Assembly: GCA_028874075.1 (NCBI GenBank)
Contig: JAPPLU010000093.1
Span: forward strand, 1-64,000
DNA: 64,000 nucleotides
Reading direction: 5' to 3'
Origin: Chloroflexota bacterium
GTDB lineage: Bacteria; Chloroflexota; Dehalococcoidia; Lucifugimonadales; UBA3495
Positions 43,469 to 52,285 of the stretch are shown piece by piece. The stretch's first letter is position 1. Each line of letters starts with the position of its first letter. Under the pieces are notes generated by a model. It worked only from the letters and a program-made list of their open reading frames with translations, did no database searches and had not been told where the DNA came from. The translations under genes were made by a program, and so were the position numbers.

Positions 43469-45064
43469 ATGCCGTCCATTTACGCCGAAACCGTAATTCG
43501 CAACGCCAACATCATAACCATTGACAACAGCCGGCCACGGGCCGACGCGCTGGCCGTACTCCACGGCCGATTTGCCGCGGTGGGCAGCACCGATGATGTG
43601 GCCGACTGGGTGGGCCCAGATACGAAAGTGCTGGACCTGGACGGCAAGACTGTCCTGCCCGGCTTTATTGACGCCCACATTCACGTTTTAAACAGCGGTA
43701 TTCGGCACGTCATGGCCGCCGACTGCGCCCAGCCAACCATCGCCGCCATCCAGGACGAACTGCGCAAGCGCCTGGACGTTACTCCCCCGGGCCAGTGGGT
43801 GCAGGGCTTCAAGTTCGACGACACCAAGACCGCCGAGAACCGCTTCCTTTATCGCGCCGACCTGGACGCCGTTAGCACCGAGCATCCCATCCTGGTGGCC
43901 CACCGGGCCGGCCACGTCTACTACATGAACAGCCTGGGCATGCAGCTGGCCGGGTTCACCCGGGACACCCCCGACCCTTCCGGCGGTCGCCTGGGCCGCG
44001 ACCCGGATACAGGAGAACTGGATGGCGTGGTGTACGAGCGGGCCATTGAACCGGTGCGGTTCGGGCTGATTCCCGTGGAAACCCCGGAAATCCGGCGGGA
44101 GGGTCTGCGAACCATCTGTGGGATGCTCAACGAGGCGGGGCTGACCAGCGTCCACGACGCCCGGGTTACTGCAGAGGAGTTCACCACCTACCAGGAAGGT
44201 TACAAGGACGGCGACCTTTCCCTGCGGGTCTACTGCCTGCTCTACTATCCCCACTTCCCCGCGCTGAGGGACGCCGGGGTAGTGGCCGGCCTTGGCGACG
44301 ACCGCCTGCGCATCGGCGGCATCAAAATGGTGGCCGATGGGGCCATTGCCACCCGTACCGCCTACCTGTCGGCCCCCTACGAGGGAAGCTGCTGCGACTA
44401 TGGCATCCTGGCCATGGAGGCGGACGAGATAAACGAGCGGGTGATGGAGATGCACAAGGCAGGTTTCCAGGTGTGCATCCACGCCAACGGCGACAGTACC
44501 ATTGACATGGTGGTGTCGGCCTACGAGCGGGCCCAGGCCGCCGACCCCAGGCCCGACCCTCGCCACCGCATTGAGCACTGCACCCTGGTCAATCCTGACC
44601 TGCTGTCCCGCATGAAGGCCCTGGGCGCCGTGGCCACGCCCTTCTGCACCTACGTCTACTATCACGGCGAGAAGATGCCCTTCTACGGCGAGGAGCGCCT
44701 GCGCTGGATGTTCGCCCAGCGTTCCTTCCTTGACTACGGCATTGTTTCCACCGGCGCCACCGACTACCCGCCCGGACCCTTCGAGCCGCTAATGGGCATA
44801 CAGAGTTGCGTAACCCGCACCGACAGCGAGGGTCGTTTGTGGGGCGAAAACCAGAAGGTTACGGTGGAGGAGGCCCTCCGCATCTACACCCTGCACGGCG
44901 CCTATGCCGGCTTCGAGGAGAACATCAAGGGCTCAATAGAACCCGGCAAGCTGGCCGACCTGGTAGTGCTGGACGACGACCCCACGGTAGTGGACCCGTT
45001 GACCATCAAGGACATACCAGTGCTGCAGACGATCGTAGGCGGGGAAACGGTTTACGGGGGGTAG
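43469..45064 (+). CDS. Amidohydrolase family protein (YtcJ-like)
   Basis: 531 residues of the amidohydrolase_3/YtcJ type. Metal ligands His70 and His72 in FIDAHIHVLNSG, later CIHANGDST and HRIEHCTLVNPDLL, and an Asp in STGATDYPPGPF. The start IRNANIITIDNSRPRADALA and end GKLADLVVLDDDPTVVDP form the small beta-sandwich domain. It hydrolyses an amide or ester on an unknown small molecule. An AAGGAGG ribosome site precedes the ATG. Confidence 0.92.
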   Translation: MPSIYAETVIRNANIITIDNSRPRADALAVLHGRFAAVGSTDDVADWVGPDTKVLDLDGKTVLPGFIDAHIHVLNSGIRHVMAADCAQPTIAAIQDELRKRLDVTPPGQWVQGFKFDDTKTAENRFLYRADLDAVSTEHPILVAHRAGHVYYMNSLGMQLAGFTRDTPDPSGGRLGRDPDTGELDGVVYERAIEPVRFGLIPVETPEIRREGLRTICGMLNEAGLTSVHDARVTAEEFTTYQEGYKDGDLSLRVYCLLYYPHFPALRDAGVVAGLGDDRLRIGGIKMVADGAIATRTAYLSAPYEGSCCDYGILAMEADEINERVMEMHKAGFQVCIHANGDSTIDMVVSAYERAQAADPRPDPRHRIEHCTLVNPDLLSRMKALGAVATPFCTYVYYHGEKMPFYGEERLRWMFAQRSFLDYGIVSTGATDYPPGPFEPLMGIQSCVTRTDSEGRLWGENQKVTVEEALRIYTLHGAYAGFEENIKGSIEPGKLADLVVLDDDPTVVDPLTIKDIPVLQTIVGGETVYGG

Positions 45065-45074
45065 GTCAAAAGGG

Positions 45075-45419
45075 CTATAGGAGCTTAATCAAGGCGACGG
45101 TCAAGCCTACTATAAGGGTGCTTTGAGCAACCATCGCGCCAATCATCCACTTCAACGTTTCGAACTTGGCGCCTTCAATCTTTGCATCCGTGGATAACCG
45201 CAGGGTTTCTATGTCGGACTTCGTGGCCAACCGCAGGGCTTCTATGCTGGACTCGGTGGCCAGCTGGAGGGTTTCTATGTCGGACTTCGTGGCCAGGTTA
45301 TTGTTAAGCAACCTGATCTGCTCGTATGCCAGCGCTTCTGCCTGCTTTTCGGTGAAGCCGCTGGCCACCAGGTTCTGCACAAACCGGTGAGTGTCAAAAG
45401 GTAACGCTTCCTGTGCCAT
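45075..45419 (-). CDS. DUF1640-like coiled-coil membrane protein
   Basis: 114 residues. An N-terminal helix FDTHRFVQNLVASGFTEKQA with EALAYEQIRLL is followed by three or four 11-residue repeats (LATKSDIETLQ, LATESSIEALR, LATKSDIETLR, LSTDAKIEGAK) and a C-terminal membrane helix (IGAMVAQSTLIVGLTVALIKLL). This matches the DUF1640/CCDC90-like family found in bacteria and mitochondria. The hendecad repeat predicts an oligomeric coiled coil. Function unknown. It converges with the amidohydrolase 10 bp away. Confidence 0.75.
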   Translation of the reverse strand: MAQEALPFDTHRFVQNLVASGFTEKQAEALAYEQIRLLNNNLATKSDIETLQLATESSIEALRLATKSDIETLRLSTDAKIEGAKFETLKWMIGAMVAQSTLIVGLTVALIKLL

Positions 45420-45474
45420 GCCAATATTCTAGTCTAATATTCATGCCAGGCAAATGGGTAGGGTTCCGAGGTAA

Positions 45475-45576
45475 TTACTCCGAGTGGGCCAAGAATTGGG
45501 CAAACTGCTTGGCGGGTTGCCTGAAAGTCCTCAGATTCTCGTAACGACGCGACAGTTCGTGGATGAGTACCGTCAT
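45475..45576 (-). CDS. Possible 33-residue protein
   Basis: MTVLIHELSRRYENLRTFRQ and then PAKQFAQFLAHSE, with AAGGTG 4 bases before the ATG. It lies between the DUF1640-like gene and dapB on the opposite strand to dapB. The composition is protein-like but the ORF is too short to be sure. Confidence 0.25.
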   Translation of the reverse strand: MTVLIHELSRRYENLRTFRQPAKQFAQFLAHSE

Positions 45577-45657
45577 TTTGCACCTTGCTTTTCCAAATTA
45601 CCGCCCGGTGTTACCATATAGCACAATCCAATCCACGCGGCAGCAGGAGAGGTTCCT

Positions 45658-46446
45658 ATGGCTCCGATTAAGGTCGTAATCCACGGTGCAACAGGACGGA
45701 TGGGTACGGAAACCGTCAACGCAGTGTGCCGCGAGGAAGACCTTTCCCTGGTGGGGGCCACTTGCGGCCGCGAGCGGGGCAATACCCTAACCCTTCCCAC
45801 GGGCGGCGAGATTCCCCTGTCCAACAGCCTGGAAGAAGTCCTGGCTGAGACCGGGCCAGATGTGGTGGTGGACTTCACCAGTGCCGCCGTTTGCCGCGAA
45901 TCGGTGGCGGTGGCCGCTTCCCGTTCTTGCAACATTGTCGTGGGGGTCAGCGGACTGGTGGACGAGGACCTGCAGCGCCTGGACGCCCTGGCCTGCGACA
46001 GTAACATCGGCATCATCGTCGCACCCAATTTTGCCCTGGGCGCGGTGGTGCTTAAGAAGTTGGTTGAGCAGGCGGCCCCCTACTTCGACTACGTGGATAT
46101 CGTCGAGGCCCACCACGAGGCCAAGATAGACGCCCCTTCGGGATTTGCCTACGCCCTGGCTCAGGCCATCGGCAACGAAAAGCAGTTCACCCGCAACTAT
46201 CCCGAAAAGGAAACGCTGGAAGGCACCCGGGGCGGCGAATACAACGGCGTGTCCATCCACAGCATGCGGATGCCCGGTCGCAGCGCCCACCACGAGGTCA
46301 TCTTCGGCGCCGCCGGGCAGACGGTATCCATTCGCCACGACACCCTGACCCGCGACTGCTATATGCCCGGGGTAATCCGGTGCATCCGCGAAGTTGTTAA
46401 TAAACCGGGCCTTGTGGTAGGCTTGGAAAACGTACTGGGTCTGTAG
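45658..46446 (+). CDS. dapB: 4-hydroxy-tetrahydrodipicolinate reductase
   Basis: 262 residues. It reduces the product of DapA in the lysine/diaminopimelate pathway. NAD(P)-binding ATGRMG (11-16), VDFTSAAV, and the catalytic EAHHEAKIDAPSG (His152, His153, Lys156). The residue after SG is Phe where Thr is usual; the lysine and histidine pair are intact. GGAGAGG precedes the ATG. It is followed by asd 90 bp downstream, which supports a small lysine-pathway group; dapA is not adjacent. Confidence 0.95.
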   Translation: MAPIKVVIHGATGRMGTETVNAVCREEDLSLVGATCGRERGNTLTLPTGGEIPLSNSLEEVLAETGPDVVVDFTSAAVCRESVAVAASRSCNIVVGVSGLVDEDLQRLDALACDSNIGIIVAPNFALGAVVLKKLVEQAAPYFDYVDIVEAHHEAKIDAPSGFAYALAQAIGNEKQFTRNYPEKETLEGTRGGEYNGVSIHSMRMPGRSAHHEVIFGAAGQTVSIRHDTLTRDCYMPGVIRCIREVVNKPGLVVGLENVLGL

Positions 46447-46536
46447 CTGAACCTGGTAACCGGGCACAGGAACCAACAGGGCTGCCGGCTGTAGCGACAC
46501 TGGCGGCTCTCAACTTTTGATAGAAGAGACAGTCCA

Positions 46537-47904
46537 ATGACTATCCCCAACTTGAACCACCTGACCATTGCCGTTGTGGGCGCTACCGGAGCCGTGGGCG
46601 CCGAATTCCTGAAGATTGTGGAACAGCGCCACCCCGGGCTGCACAGCCTGAAGCTGCTGGCATCCAGCCGTTCCGCTGGTACGAAGCTGACGGTCAACGG
46701 CAAAGAGTTCACGGTGGAGGAGACCACCGAGGACTCCTTCCAGGGCGTGGATATTGCCTTCATTTCCGCCAGCACTGAGGCCAGCCGCCACTGGGCGCCC
46801 ATTGCCGTGGCCGCCGGCGCAGTGGTCATCGACGACAGTTCTGCCTTCCGCATGCAGGAGGACGTGCCCCTGGTGGTGCCCGAGGTCAACGGCGCCGACG
46901 TAACCTGGCACCAGGGCATAATTGCCATTCCCAACTGCTCCACAACGCCCCTGGTGATGGTGGCCCACCCCATCCACCGGGTTAACCCCATCAAGCGCAT
47001 CATCGCCGACACCTACCAGTCGGTGTCCGGCGCCGGTGGAGCGGCGGTGCAGGAACTGCGGGAACAGTCGGATGCCCTGCTAAAGGGCCAGTCCGTAACG
47101 CCTAGGCACCAGCCCAAGCAGATCGGCTTCAACGTCATCCCCCAGATCGACAGCTTCCTGGACAACGGCTACACCCGGGAAGAACAGAAGATGATAGACG
47201 AGAGCCGCAAGATCATGCACGCTCCCGATATACGGGTTTCCGCAACCTGCGTACGGGTGCCGGTGATGGTCAGCCACAGCGCCGGAATCCATATGGAGCT
47301 TGAGCGGGCCATGGATACCAACGAGATACGCGCCCTGTTGATGGACATGCCCGGATTGACTGTCCTCGACGACACCGGAGCGGGCGACTACCCCATGCCG
47401 TGGGACGTGGCCGGAGAGGACGACGTATTCGTGGGCCGCATTCGGAAGGACGCTTCCGACCTGAATGGAATTGCCCTGTGGATAGTCTCCGATAACTTGA
47501 GAAAGGGAGCAGCCCTGAACTCCATCCAGATTGCGGAGGAGCTTGTGGCAAGGGAATGCTTGAAGCCTGGCAGCAGTCCTAAACCCAAGTTTGACTTCGG
47601 CGAACCGGAAAGCCTGATAGCAGCGGAGTATCGAATGGACCTGGAGTATTTTCGGGCCAATGTTGACGAGTTGCTGCCAGAATACCGCGGTAGATTTGTG
47701 GCTGTCATAAACCAAACGGTCATAGATTCGGACGTTGACTACGTGCCTTTGATGGACCGCGTACACGAGAAGTACGGGGATCGGCCCATCGTGATTGAAG
47801 AACTGCCCCCCCGCCCGAGAATCTATCATAACCATACGACTTTCAGGGGAGAGAACTCTCAGGCTATGTTAGGGAAGGAAGGCAGGGGACCCGATAGTGT
47901 ATAA
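46537..47904 (+). CDS. asd: Aspartate-semialdehyde dehydrogenase fused to DUF5678
   Basis: 455 residues, about 110 more than usual. Residues 1-350 are a complete Asd: VVGATGAVG, catalytic Cys134 in PNCSTTPL and His in SHSAGIHMELE. After GSSPKPKFDFGEPES the chain continues in frame into a DUF5678-like domain (residues 367-420, YFRANVDELLPEYRGRFVAV with REKYGxRPI-like DRVHEKYGDRPIVIEEL). An internal ATG at 47635 with GCGGAG before it could also start the DUF5678 part alone. DUF5678 genes usually precede a retropepsin gene, and one follows here with an 8-base overlap. The Asd part makes aspartate semialdehyde for Lys, Thr and Met. Confidence 0.9.
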   Translation: MTIPNLNHLTIAVVGATGAVGAEFLKIVEQRHPGLHSLKLLASSRSAGTKLTVNGKEFTVEETTEDSFQGVDIAFISASTEASRHWAPIAVAAGAVVIDDSSAFRMQEDVPLVVPEVNGADVTWHQGIIAIPNCSTTPLVMVAHPIHRVNPIKRIIADTYQSVSGAGGAAVQELREQSDALLKGQSVTPRHQPKQIGFNVIPQIDSFLDNGYTREEQKMIDESRKIMHAPDIRVSATCVRVPVMVSHSAGIHMELERAMDTNEIRALLMDMPGLTVLDDTGAGDYPMPWDVAGEDDVFVGRIRKDASDLNGIALWIVSDNLRKGAALNSIQIAEELVARECLKPGSSPKPKFDFGEPESLIAAEYRMDLEYFRANVDELLPEYRGRFVAVINQTVIDSDVDYVPLMDRVHEKYGDRPIVIEELPPRPRIYHNHTTFRGENSQAMLGKEGRGPDSV

Positions 47905-48268
47905 ATACAGTTCCATGGTATCCCCACCGGGCCCAATCCTTCCCATCCAAGTTTCAGCGTCGGCAGCGTCCAGCCCGATGAGAGTACCAGCCCTGCTGGA
48001 CAGTGCATCTGACGTCACGATAGTTCCCCAAGAGATTCTGGCAATGCTGGGGGTGGAAGCAGTGGACTCCGCCCTTAGCGAGGGGGTATTCGGTCCTCTC
48101 CAAACAGGCGATGTCTTCAAGGTATTTATAGCTGTCCAACAGTATGCTCCGGAGGACTTCAGGGTTTTAGGATGGCGCGGCAGATTCGCTCTCCTGGGCC
48201 GCGATGTCCTTAACCAATACCACATAACCCTGGACGGCCCCAACCAGACTCTAACCGTAACCAAGTAG
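47897..48268 (+). CDS. Retropepsin-like aspartyl protease
   Basis: 123 residues from a GTG overlapping the asd-DUF5678 stop by 8 bases, so translation is coupled. It has a single retroviral-type aspartic protease half: ALLDSASDVTIVP (Asp35; the usual D-S/T-G is D-S-A) and LLGRDVLNQYHITLDG, the hydrophobic-Gly loop. It should act as a homodimer. DUF5678-retropepsin pairs are common in Chloroflexota and cyanobacteria (recalled) and may be a toxin-antitoxin-like or processing pair. The Gly-to-Ala change could reduce activity. Confidence 0.8.
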   Translation: MYKYSSMVSPPGPILPIQVSASAASSPMRVPALLDSASDVTIVPQEILAMLGVEAVDSALSEGVFGPLQTGDVFKVFIAVQQYAPEDFRVLGWRGRFALLGRDVLNQYHITLDGPNQTLTVTK

Positions 48269-48309
48269 GTAGCCCGAACCCGAACCAGATACCGCTACAG
48301 AGGTTGCCA

Positions 48310-49845
48310 ATGACTTCTCAACGCACCGATGGCCAGTACTCCATTGAGTTGCCCCTTTCCTGCCCCCTGTTAATCAACGGAGAGGAGGGCCCGGCCACCG
48401 GAGGCGGGGAGTTTCGCAGGGAGAATCCTGCCAACACCCAGCAAACGGCTACGATAGCCGCCCAGGGCACCCTGGAGGACGCCCGAGCTGGTATCGATGC
48501 CGCCCGCCGCGCCTTTGACGGCAATGCCGGTAACTGGCTGAACAATTACAAGCTGCGAGAACAGGTACTGTTTCGCACCGCTCAGTTGATGCGAGAGAAC
48601 GCCGACCGCCTGGCCCAGGTGGTCAGCCTGGAAGTGGGCATGCCCATGCGCCAGGCCGTCCCCCACATTGGCGCCGCCGCCGACATTTTCGAATTCTATG
48701 CCGGTTTGGCCGGCAAGATTTACGGCGAGTCCTTCACCCTGCCCAACGGCTCTCTTATCAACCTGGTCAAGGAACCGGTGGGTGTGGTAGGCCTGATAAC
48801 TCCCTGGAACTTTCCCCTGACCCAGACGGCCCGCAAGGTGGCCCCCGCCCTGGCCGCCGGCTGTACCATCGTCCTGAAGCCGGCCAGCTATACCCCCGCC
48901 GCTGCCTACGAACTGGTCAAGTTGATGCACCACACCGACATCCCCGGGGGTGTCCTGAACCTGGTCCCGGGACCCGGCACCGTCGTAGGCTCCGAACTGG
49001 TAACCAGCCGCGACATCGACAAGCTATCTTTCACTGGTGAAACCGGCACGGGCAAGATGATCGCCGCTCAGGCTGCCACCGAGGTCAAGCGCATCAGCCT
49101 GGAACTGGGTGGCAAGGCGCCCTACCTGATATTCGACGACGCCGACGTGGAGGCCGCATCCCGCGCCGCGGTATTCGGTATGTTCCGCAACGCCGGACAG
49201 GCCTGTGGCGCCACCACGCGCCTGCTGCTCCAGGAGGGCATCCACGACCAGGTCCTGGAGCGGGTAACCCAGCTAACGCGCAACATCGAGGTTGGCAACC
49301 CTGCCGCCACCAGCACCGACCAGGGGCCACTGATTTCCGCCAGCCAGGAACGGGTGGTCCAGGAGTTTATCCAGTTTGGGCTGGACGCAGGTTTCGACCT
49401 GGTAACCGGCGGCAACAAGCTGCAGGGCGACGGCTACGATAACGGCTACTACGTCGAACCCACCATCTTCGACGGAGTGGACAACGCTTCGCGCTTGGGC
49501 CAGGAGGAGATTTTCGGCCCTGTAGTGGCGGTAACCACCTTCAGCGACGAGGCCGAAGCGGTTGAACTGGCCAATGCCGTGGACTTCGGCTTGGTGGCCG
49601 GCGTCTGGAGTTCCGACTATCCACGGGCCATGCGAGTGGCCCGGGGGATTCGCGCCGGTACGGTGTGGATCTGGGACAACTACGCCCAGCCCGTCGAGGG
49701 AATCTGGGGCGGCTACAAGCAGAGCGGCATGGGTCGGGAACTGGGCTACCATGGCCTGGAGGACTTCCTGGAAGTGAAGCAGATCTTCACCGACGGTACC
49801 GGCCTGACGAGCAAGCCACCCTACGGGCAGGTCATCAAGGAGTAG
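48310..49845 (+). CDS. Aldehyde dehydrogenase
   Basis: 511 residues from the ATG at 48310 (AGAGG 6 bases before). A standard NAD(P)-dependent aldehyde dehydrogenase: TPWNFPL, Lys in VLKPASYT, Gly-rich FTGETGTGK, general base Glu in LELGGKAP and catalytic Cys299 in NAGQACGATTR. EIFGPVVAV and KQSGMGRELG are typical of the betaine/aldehyde type. It would oxidise a small aldehyde to the acid. Neighbours do not define the substrate. The gap to the protease gene is 41 bp. Confidence 0.93.
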   Translation: MTSQRTDGQYSIELPLSCPLLINGEEGPATGGGEFRRENPANTQQTATIAAQGTLEDARAGIDAARRAFDGNAGNWLNNYKLREQVLFRTAQLMRENADRLAQVVSLEVGMPMRQAVPHIGAAADIFEFYAGLAGKIYGESFTLPNGSLINLVKEPVGVVGLITPWNFPLTQTARKVAPALAAGCTIVLKPASYTPAAAYELVKLMHHTDIPGGVLNLVPGPGTVVGSELVTSRDIDKLSFTGETGTGKMIAAQAATEVKRISLELGGKAPYLIFDDADVEAASRAAVFGMFRNAGQACGATTRLLLQEGIHDQVLERVTQLTRNIEVGNPAATSTDQGPLISASQERVVQEFIQFGLDAGFDLVTGGNKLQGDGYDNGYYVEPTIFDGVDNASRLGQEEIFGPVVAVTTFSDEAEAVELANAVDFGLVAGVWSSDYPRAMRVARGIRAGTVWIWDNYAQPVEGIWGGYKQSGMGRELGYHGLEDFLEVKQIFTDGTGLTSKPPYGQVIKE

Positions 49846-49899
49846 TAGGATACCACCCCCTTTTTCTCCCTCAAAGAAGTGCGGAAGTCGCGGTAGTTT

Positions 49900-51507
49900 C
49901 TAAAACCCCACGGCACACCCGTCCTTACGGGGTTCCGAGCCGGCCCACAATACCCCTGAATCCGGGTTTCGCTGGATTACCTGACCGCCGCCCATGCCCA
50001 CCCGGGCGTGGCCCCGGATCATTTCCAGTCGATGGCCTAGGGACTGCAGTCCGCCGATGACTTCCGGCGCCAGTCCTTCCTCAATTATCGTCGTGTCCCC
50101 GATTACCTGGAAGCGCAGTGCATTCAGCGCCGCCTGGGGATCCATGCCGAAGTCGACCATATTGGTCATTACCTGGAGGTGGCCCTGGGGCTGCATGAAC
50201 CCGCCCATAACCCCATAACACAGGTAAAGCTCATCGTCCTTGGTAGCCATGGCCGGAATGATGGTGTGGTAAGGGCGCTTTCCCGGTGTGAGCGCATTGG
50301 GGTGGTAGGGGTCTAGAGAAAATAGCGCGGCGCGGTTCTGCAGCACAATCCCTGTGCCGGGCACGACCAGCCCGCTGCCAAAGTTGATGTACACGCTGTT
50401 GATGAAGGAGCAGGCGTTGCCCTGCCCATCCACCACGCTGACGTACACCGTATCGCCGCCCTGTCCGTTGCCGAAGGCGGTGATGTCGCCGTGGGGAGCG
50501 TGGGGCATGGCCCGTTCCGGGTCAATCAACTCCCTGCGGCTGGCGGCATACGTTTTGTCAGTTAGTTCGGAAATGGGAACGTCGGCCATTCGCGGGTCTG
50601 CAACGTACCTGTATGCGTCGGCGAAGGCCAGCCGCATCGCCTCAATCAGGTGATGGTAGCGGCTCACCGACTGTGGCCCCATGCCGGCCACGTCAAACCC
50701 CTCCACGATGTTCAGGGCTTCCAGGGCCGCAATCCCCTGGCCGTTGGGGGGGCACTCCCAGCAGGTTACGCCCCGGTACTCCGTGCTGATGGCCTCGTCC
50801 CAGTCCGACGTATGAGCCGCCAGGTCCTCGGTGGTGATCCAGCCGCCCTGCTCCTGGACGAAGCTGGCAATCTTCTCGGCAATCTCCCCTTGGTAGAAGG
50901 CATCGGAGCCACCTTCGGCCATCGCCCTAAAGGTCTTCGCCAGGGTGGGTAGCTTCATTACCTCGCCCTGAACGGGTGGACGGCCGTTGAGCAGCATTTC
51001 CTGCCCTCCCGGGCGAGCCGAAAGCCGGGCGCCCTGGCCCGACCACTGGTAGGCAATGTAGTCGCTGACCGGAAAGCCCTCTTCGGCGTATCGGATTGCT
51101 GGCTTCAGTACCTCCGCCAGCGGCATGGTACCGTGCTCCGCCAGTATGGTCTCCCAACCGTGGACGGTGCCCGGAATGGAAACGGAATAGGGGCCCTCCT
51201 GGGGCATCTGGTAGTGGCCGGCCGCCCGCAATTCATCAATAGACGCCGCCCCCGGAGCGCGCCCGCTGCCGTTGAGCGCGTGCACCTTGCCGTCATGGTG
51301 GTGGCGGATCAGGGCGAACATGTCCCCTCCGACCCCTGTTGATTCGGGTTCTACCACGTTCAAGGCGGCGGCCGCCGCCACCGCCGCGTCCACCGCGTTG
51401 CCCCCCTGGATCAACGTCTGCAGCCCCGCTTGCGCCGCCAGCGGCTGGCTGGTAGCCACCATCCCCTTCAACGCCAGCACCCCCGACCGCCTCGAATCAA
51501 AAAACAT
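49900..51507 (-). CDS. Gamma-glutamyltransferase family protein
   Basis: 535 residues. An Ntn-hydrolase that is cut into two chains before the catalytic Thr353 (GQGGDTVYVSVVD). Other signatures are MVATSQPLAAQAGLQTLIQG, STGVGGDMFALI and the GGFMQPQGHLQVMTNMVD loop. No signal peptide is seen, unlike periplasmic E. coli GGT, so this is a cytoplasmic YwrD-like form. It transfers or hydrolyses gamma-glutamyl groups; the exact substrate is unknown. It is convergent with the aldehyde dehydrogenase. Confidence 0.93.
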   Translation of the reverse strand: MFFDSRRSGVLALKGMVATSQPLAAQAGLQTLIQGGNAVDAAVAAAAALNVVEPESTGVGGDMFALIRHHHDGKVHALNGSGRAPGAASIDELRAAGHYQMPQEGPYSVSIPGTVHGWETILAEHGTMPLAEVLKPAIRYAEEGFPVSDYIAYQWSGQGARLSARPGGQEMLLNGRPPVQGEVMKLPTLAKTFRAMAEGGSDAFYQGEIAEKIASFVQEQGGWITTEDLAAHTSDWDEAISTEYRGVTCWECPPNGQGIAALEALNIVEGFDVAGMGPQSVSRYHHLIEAMRLAFADAYRYVADPRMADVPISELTDKTYAASRRELIDPERAMPHAPHGDITAFGNGQGGDTVYVSVVDGQGNACSFINSVYINFGSGLVVPGTGIVLQNRAALFSLDPYHPNALTPGKRPYHTIIPAMATKDDELYLCYGVMGGFMQPQGHLQVMTNMVDFGMDPQAALNALRFQVIGDTTIIEEGLAPEVIGGLQSLGHRLEMIRGHARVGMGGGQVIQRNPDSGVLWAGSEPRKDGCAVGF

Positions 51508-51529
51508 GGTTAAGCTCCTCTTCTACATC

Positions 51530-51610
51530 CACGATTGAATATTAATGCCCACGATTAAATTGCTGGCCCCAATATACCATTGGTGCCCATTGGTGCCTAT
51601 TCGTAGATAA
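51530..51610. repeat. CACGAAT-type intergenic repeats
   Basis: ATCCACGATTGAATATTAAT with GCCCACGAT (from 51528) and, inverted, GGTGCCCATTGGTGCCTATT with CGTAGATAAA (to about 51612). These are degenerate copies of the family at 10526, 26719 and 37590. They lie between the divergent GGT and peroxiredoxin genes. Confidence 0.45.
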
Positions 51611-51655
51611 AAAATGGTAATATAACCCCGCATCTAAACTTTGGAGGTTTTCACC

Positions 51656-52129
51656 ATGCCAGCAGAGGTTGGCCAGCCCGCACCCGACTTTTCCCTGTAT
51701 GACACCGACCGCAACGTCCGCACTCTGCAGGAGTTTCGCGGCAAGACCGTAGTTCTCGCCTTTTTCCCTGGCGCTTTTACCGGCGTCTGTACCACCGAGG
51801 CCTGCACCCTCCGCGACTCCATTGCCGACTTCGAGGGGATGAACGCCCAGGTACTCGGCATCACCGTGGATGGACCCTTCGCCCAGAAGGCCTGGACCGA
51901 CGCCAACAGTGTCAACTATCCCTTCCTGTCTGACTTCAACCGCCAGGCAGCCAATGCCTACGACGTCGCCCTCCCAGGCCTGGCCGGAATGGAAGGCTAC
52001 ACGGCCTGCAACCGCGCCGTCATTGTCGTCGACGGCCAGGGCACCGTCCAGTATCGCTGGGTTGCCCCCGCTCCCGTCAACGAGCCTGACTACGACGCCG
52101 TAAAAGCCGCCGTCCAGGCCTGCTCCTGA
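51656..52129 (+). CDS. Peroxiredoxin (AhpE/BCP-like)
   Basis: 157 residues from the ATG at 51656 (TTGGAGG upstream). The peroxidatic site is PGAFTGVC (Thr42, Cys45), with a further Cys50 in TTEACTLRD. It reduces peroxides using a thiol donor in the cytoplasm. The usual resolving Cys near the C-terminus may be Cys in AVQACS. Expression is probably from its own promoter in the 50 bases upstream. Confidence 0.93.
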   Translation: MPAEVGQPAPDFSLYDTDRNVRTLQEFRGKTVVLAFFPGAFTGVCTTEACTLRDSIADFEGMNAQVLGITVDGPFAQKAWTDANSVNYPFLSDFNRQAANAYDVALPGLAGMEGYTACNRAVIVVDGQGTVQYRWVAPAPVNEPDYDAVKAAVQACS

Positions 52130-52165
52130 CGCCGACACCCGTTGCGCGGGTAGTCAGTACTTTGT

Positions 52166-52197
52166 CCCTTCCCCCTTTCAGGCCTAAGGGGGAAGGG
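52166..52197. repeat. Perfect 12-bp palindrome 3' of peroxiredoxin
   Basis: CCCTTCCCCCTT and AAGGGGGAAGGG around an 8-base loop (TCAGGCCT), 37 bases after the peroxiredoxin stop. There is no T-run, so it is more likely an extragenic repeat or RNA stabiliser than an intrinsic terminator. Confidence 0.55.
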
Positions 52198-52285
52198 CGA
52201 GACGGGGTTAGCGCCCCGGCCGGGTAATGTACCCGTGCCTGTTTGGAGACGAGATAGGCGGTAACCCAGACCCAGGAGGCACTCC

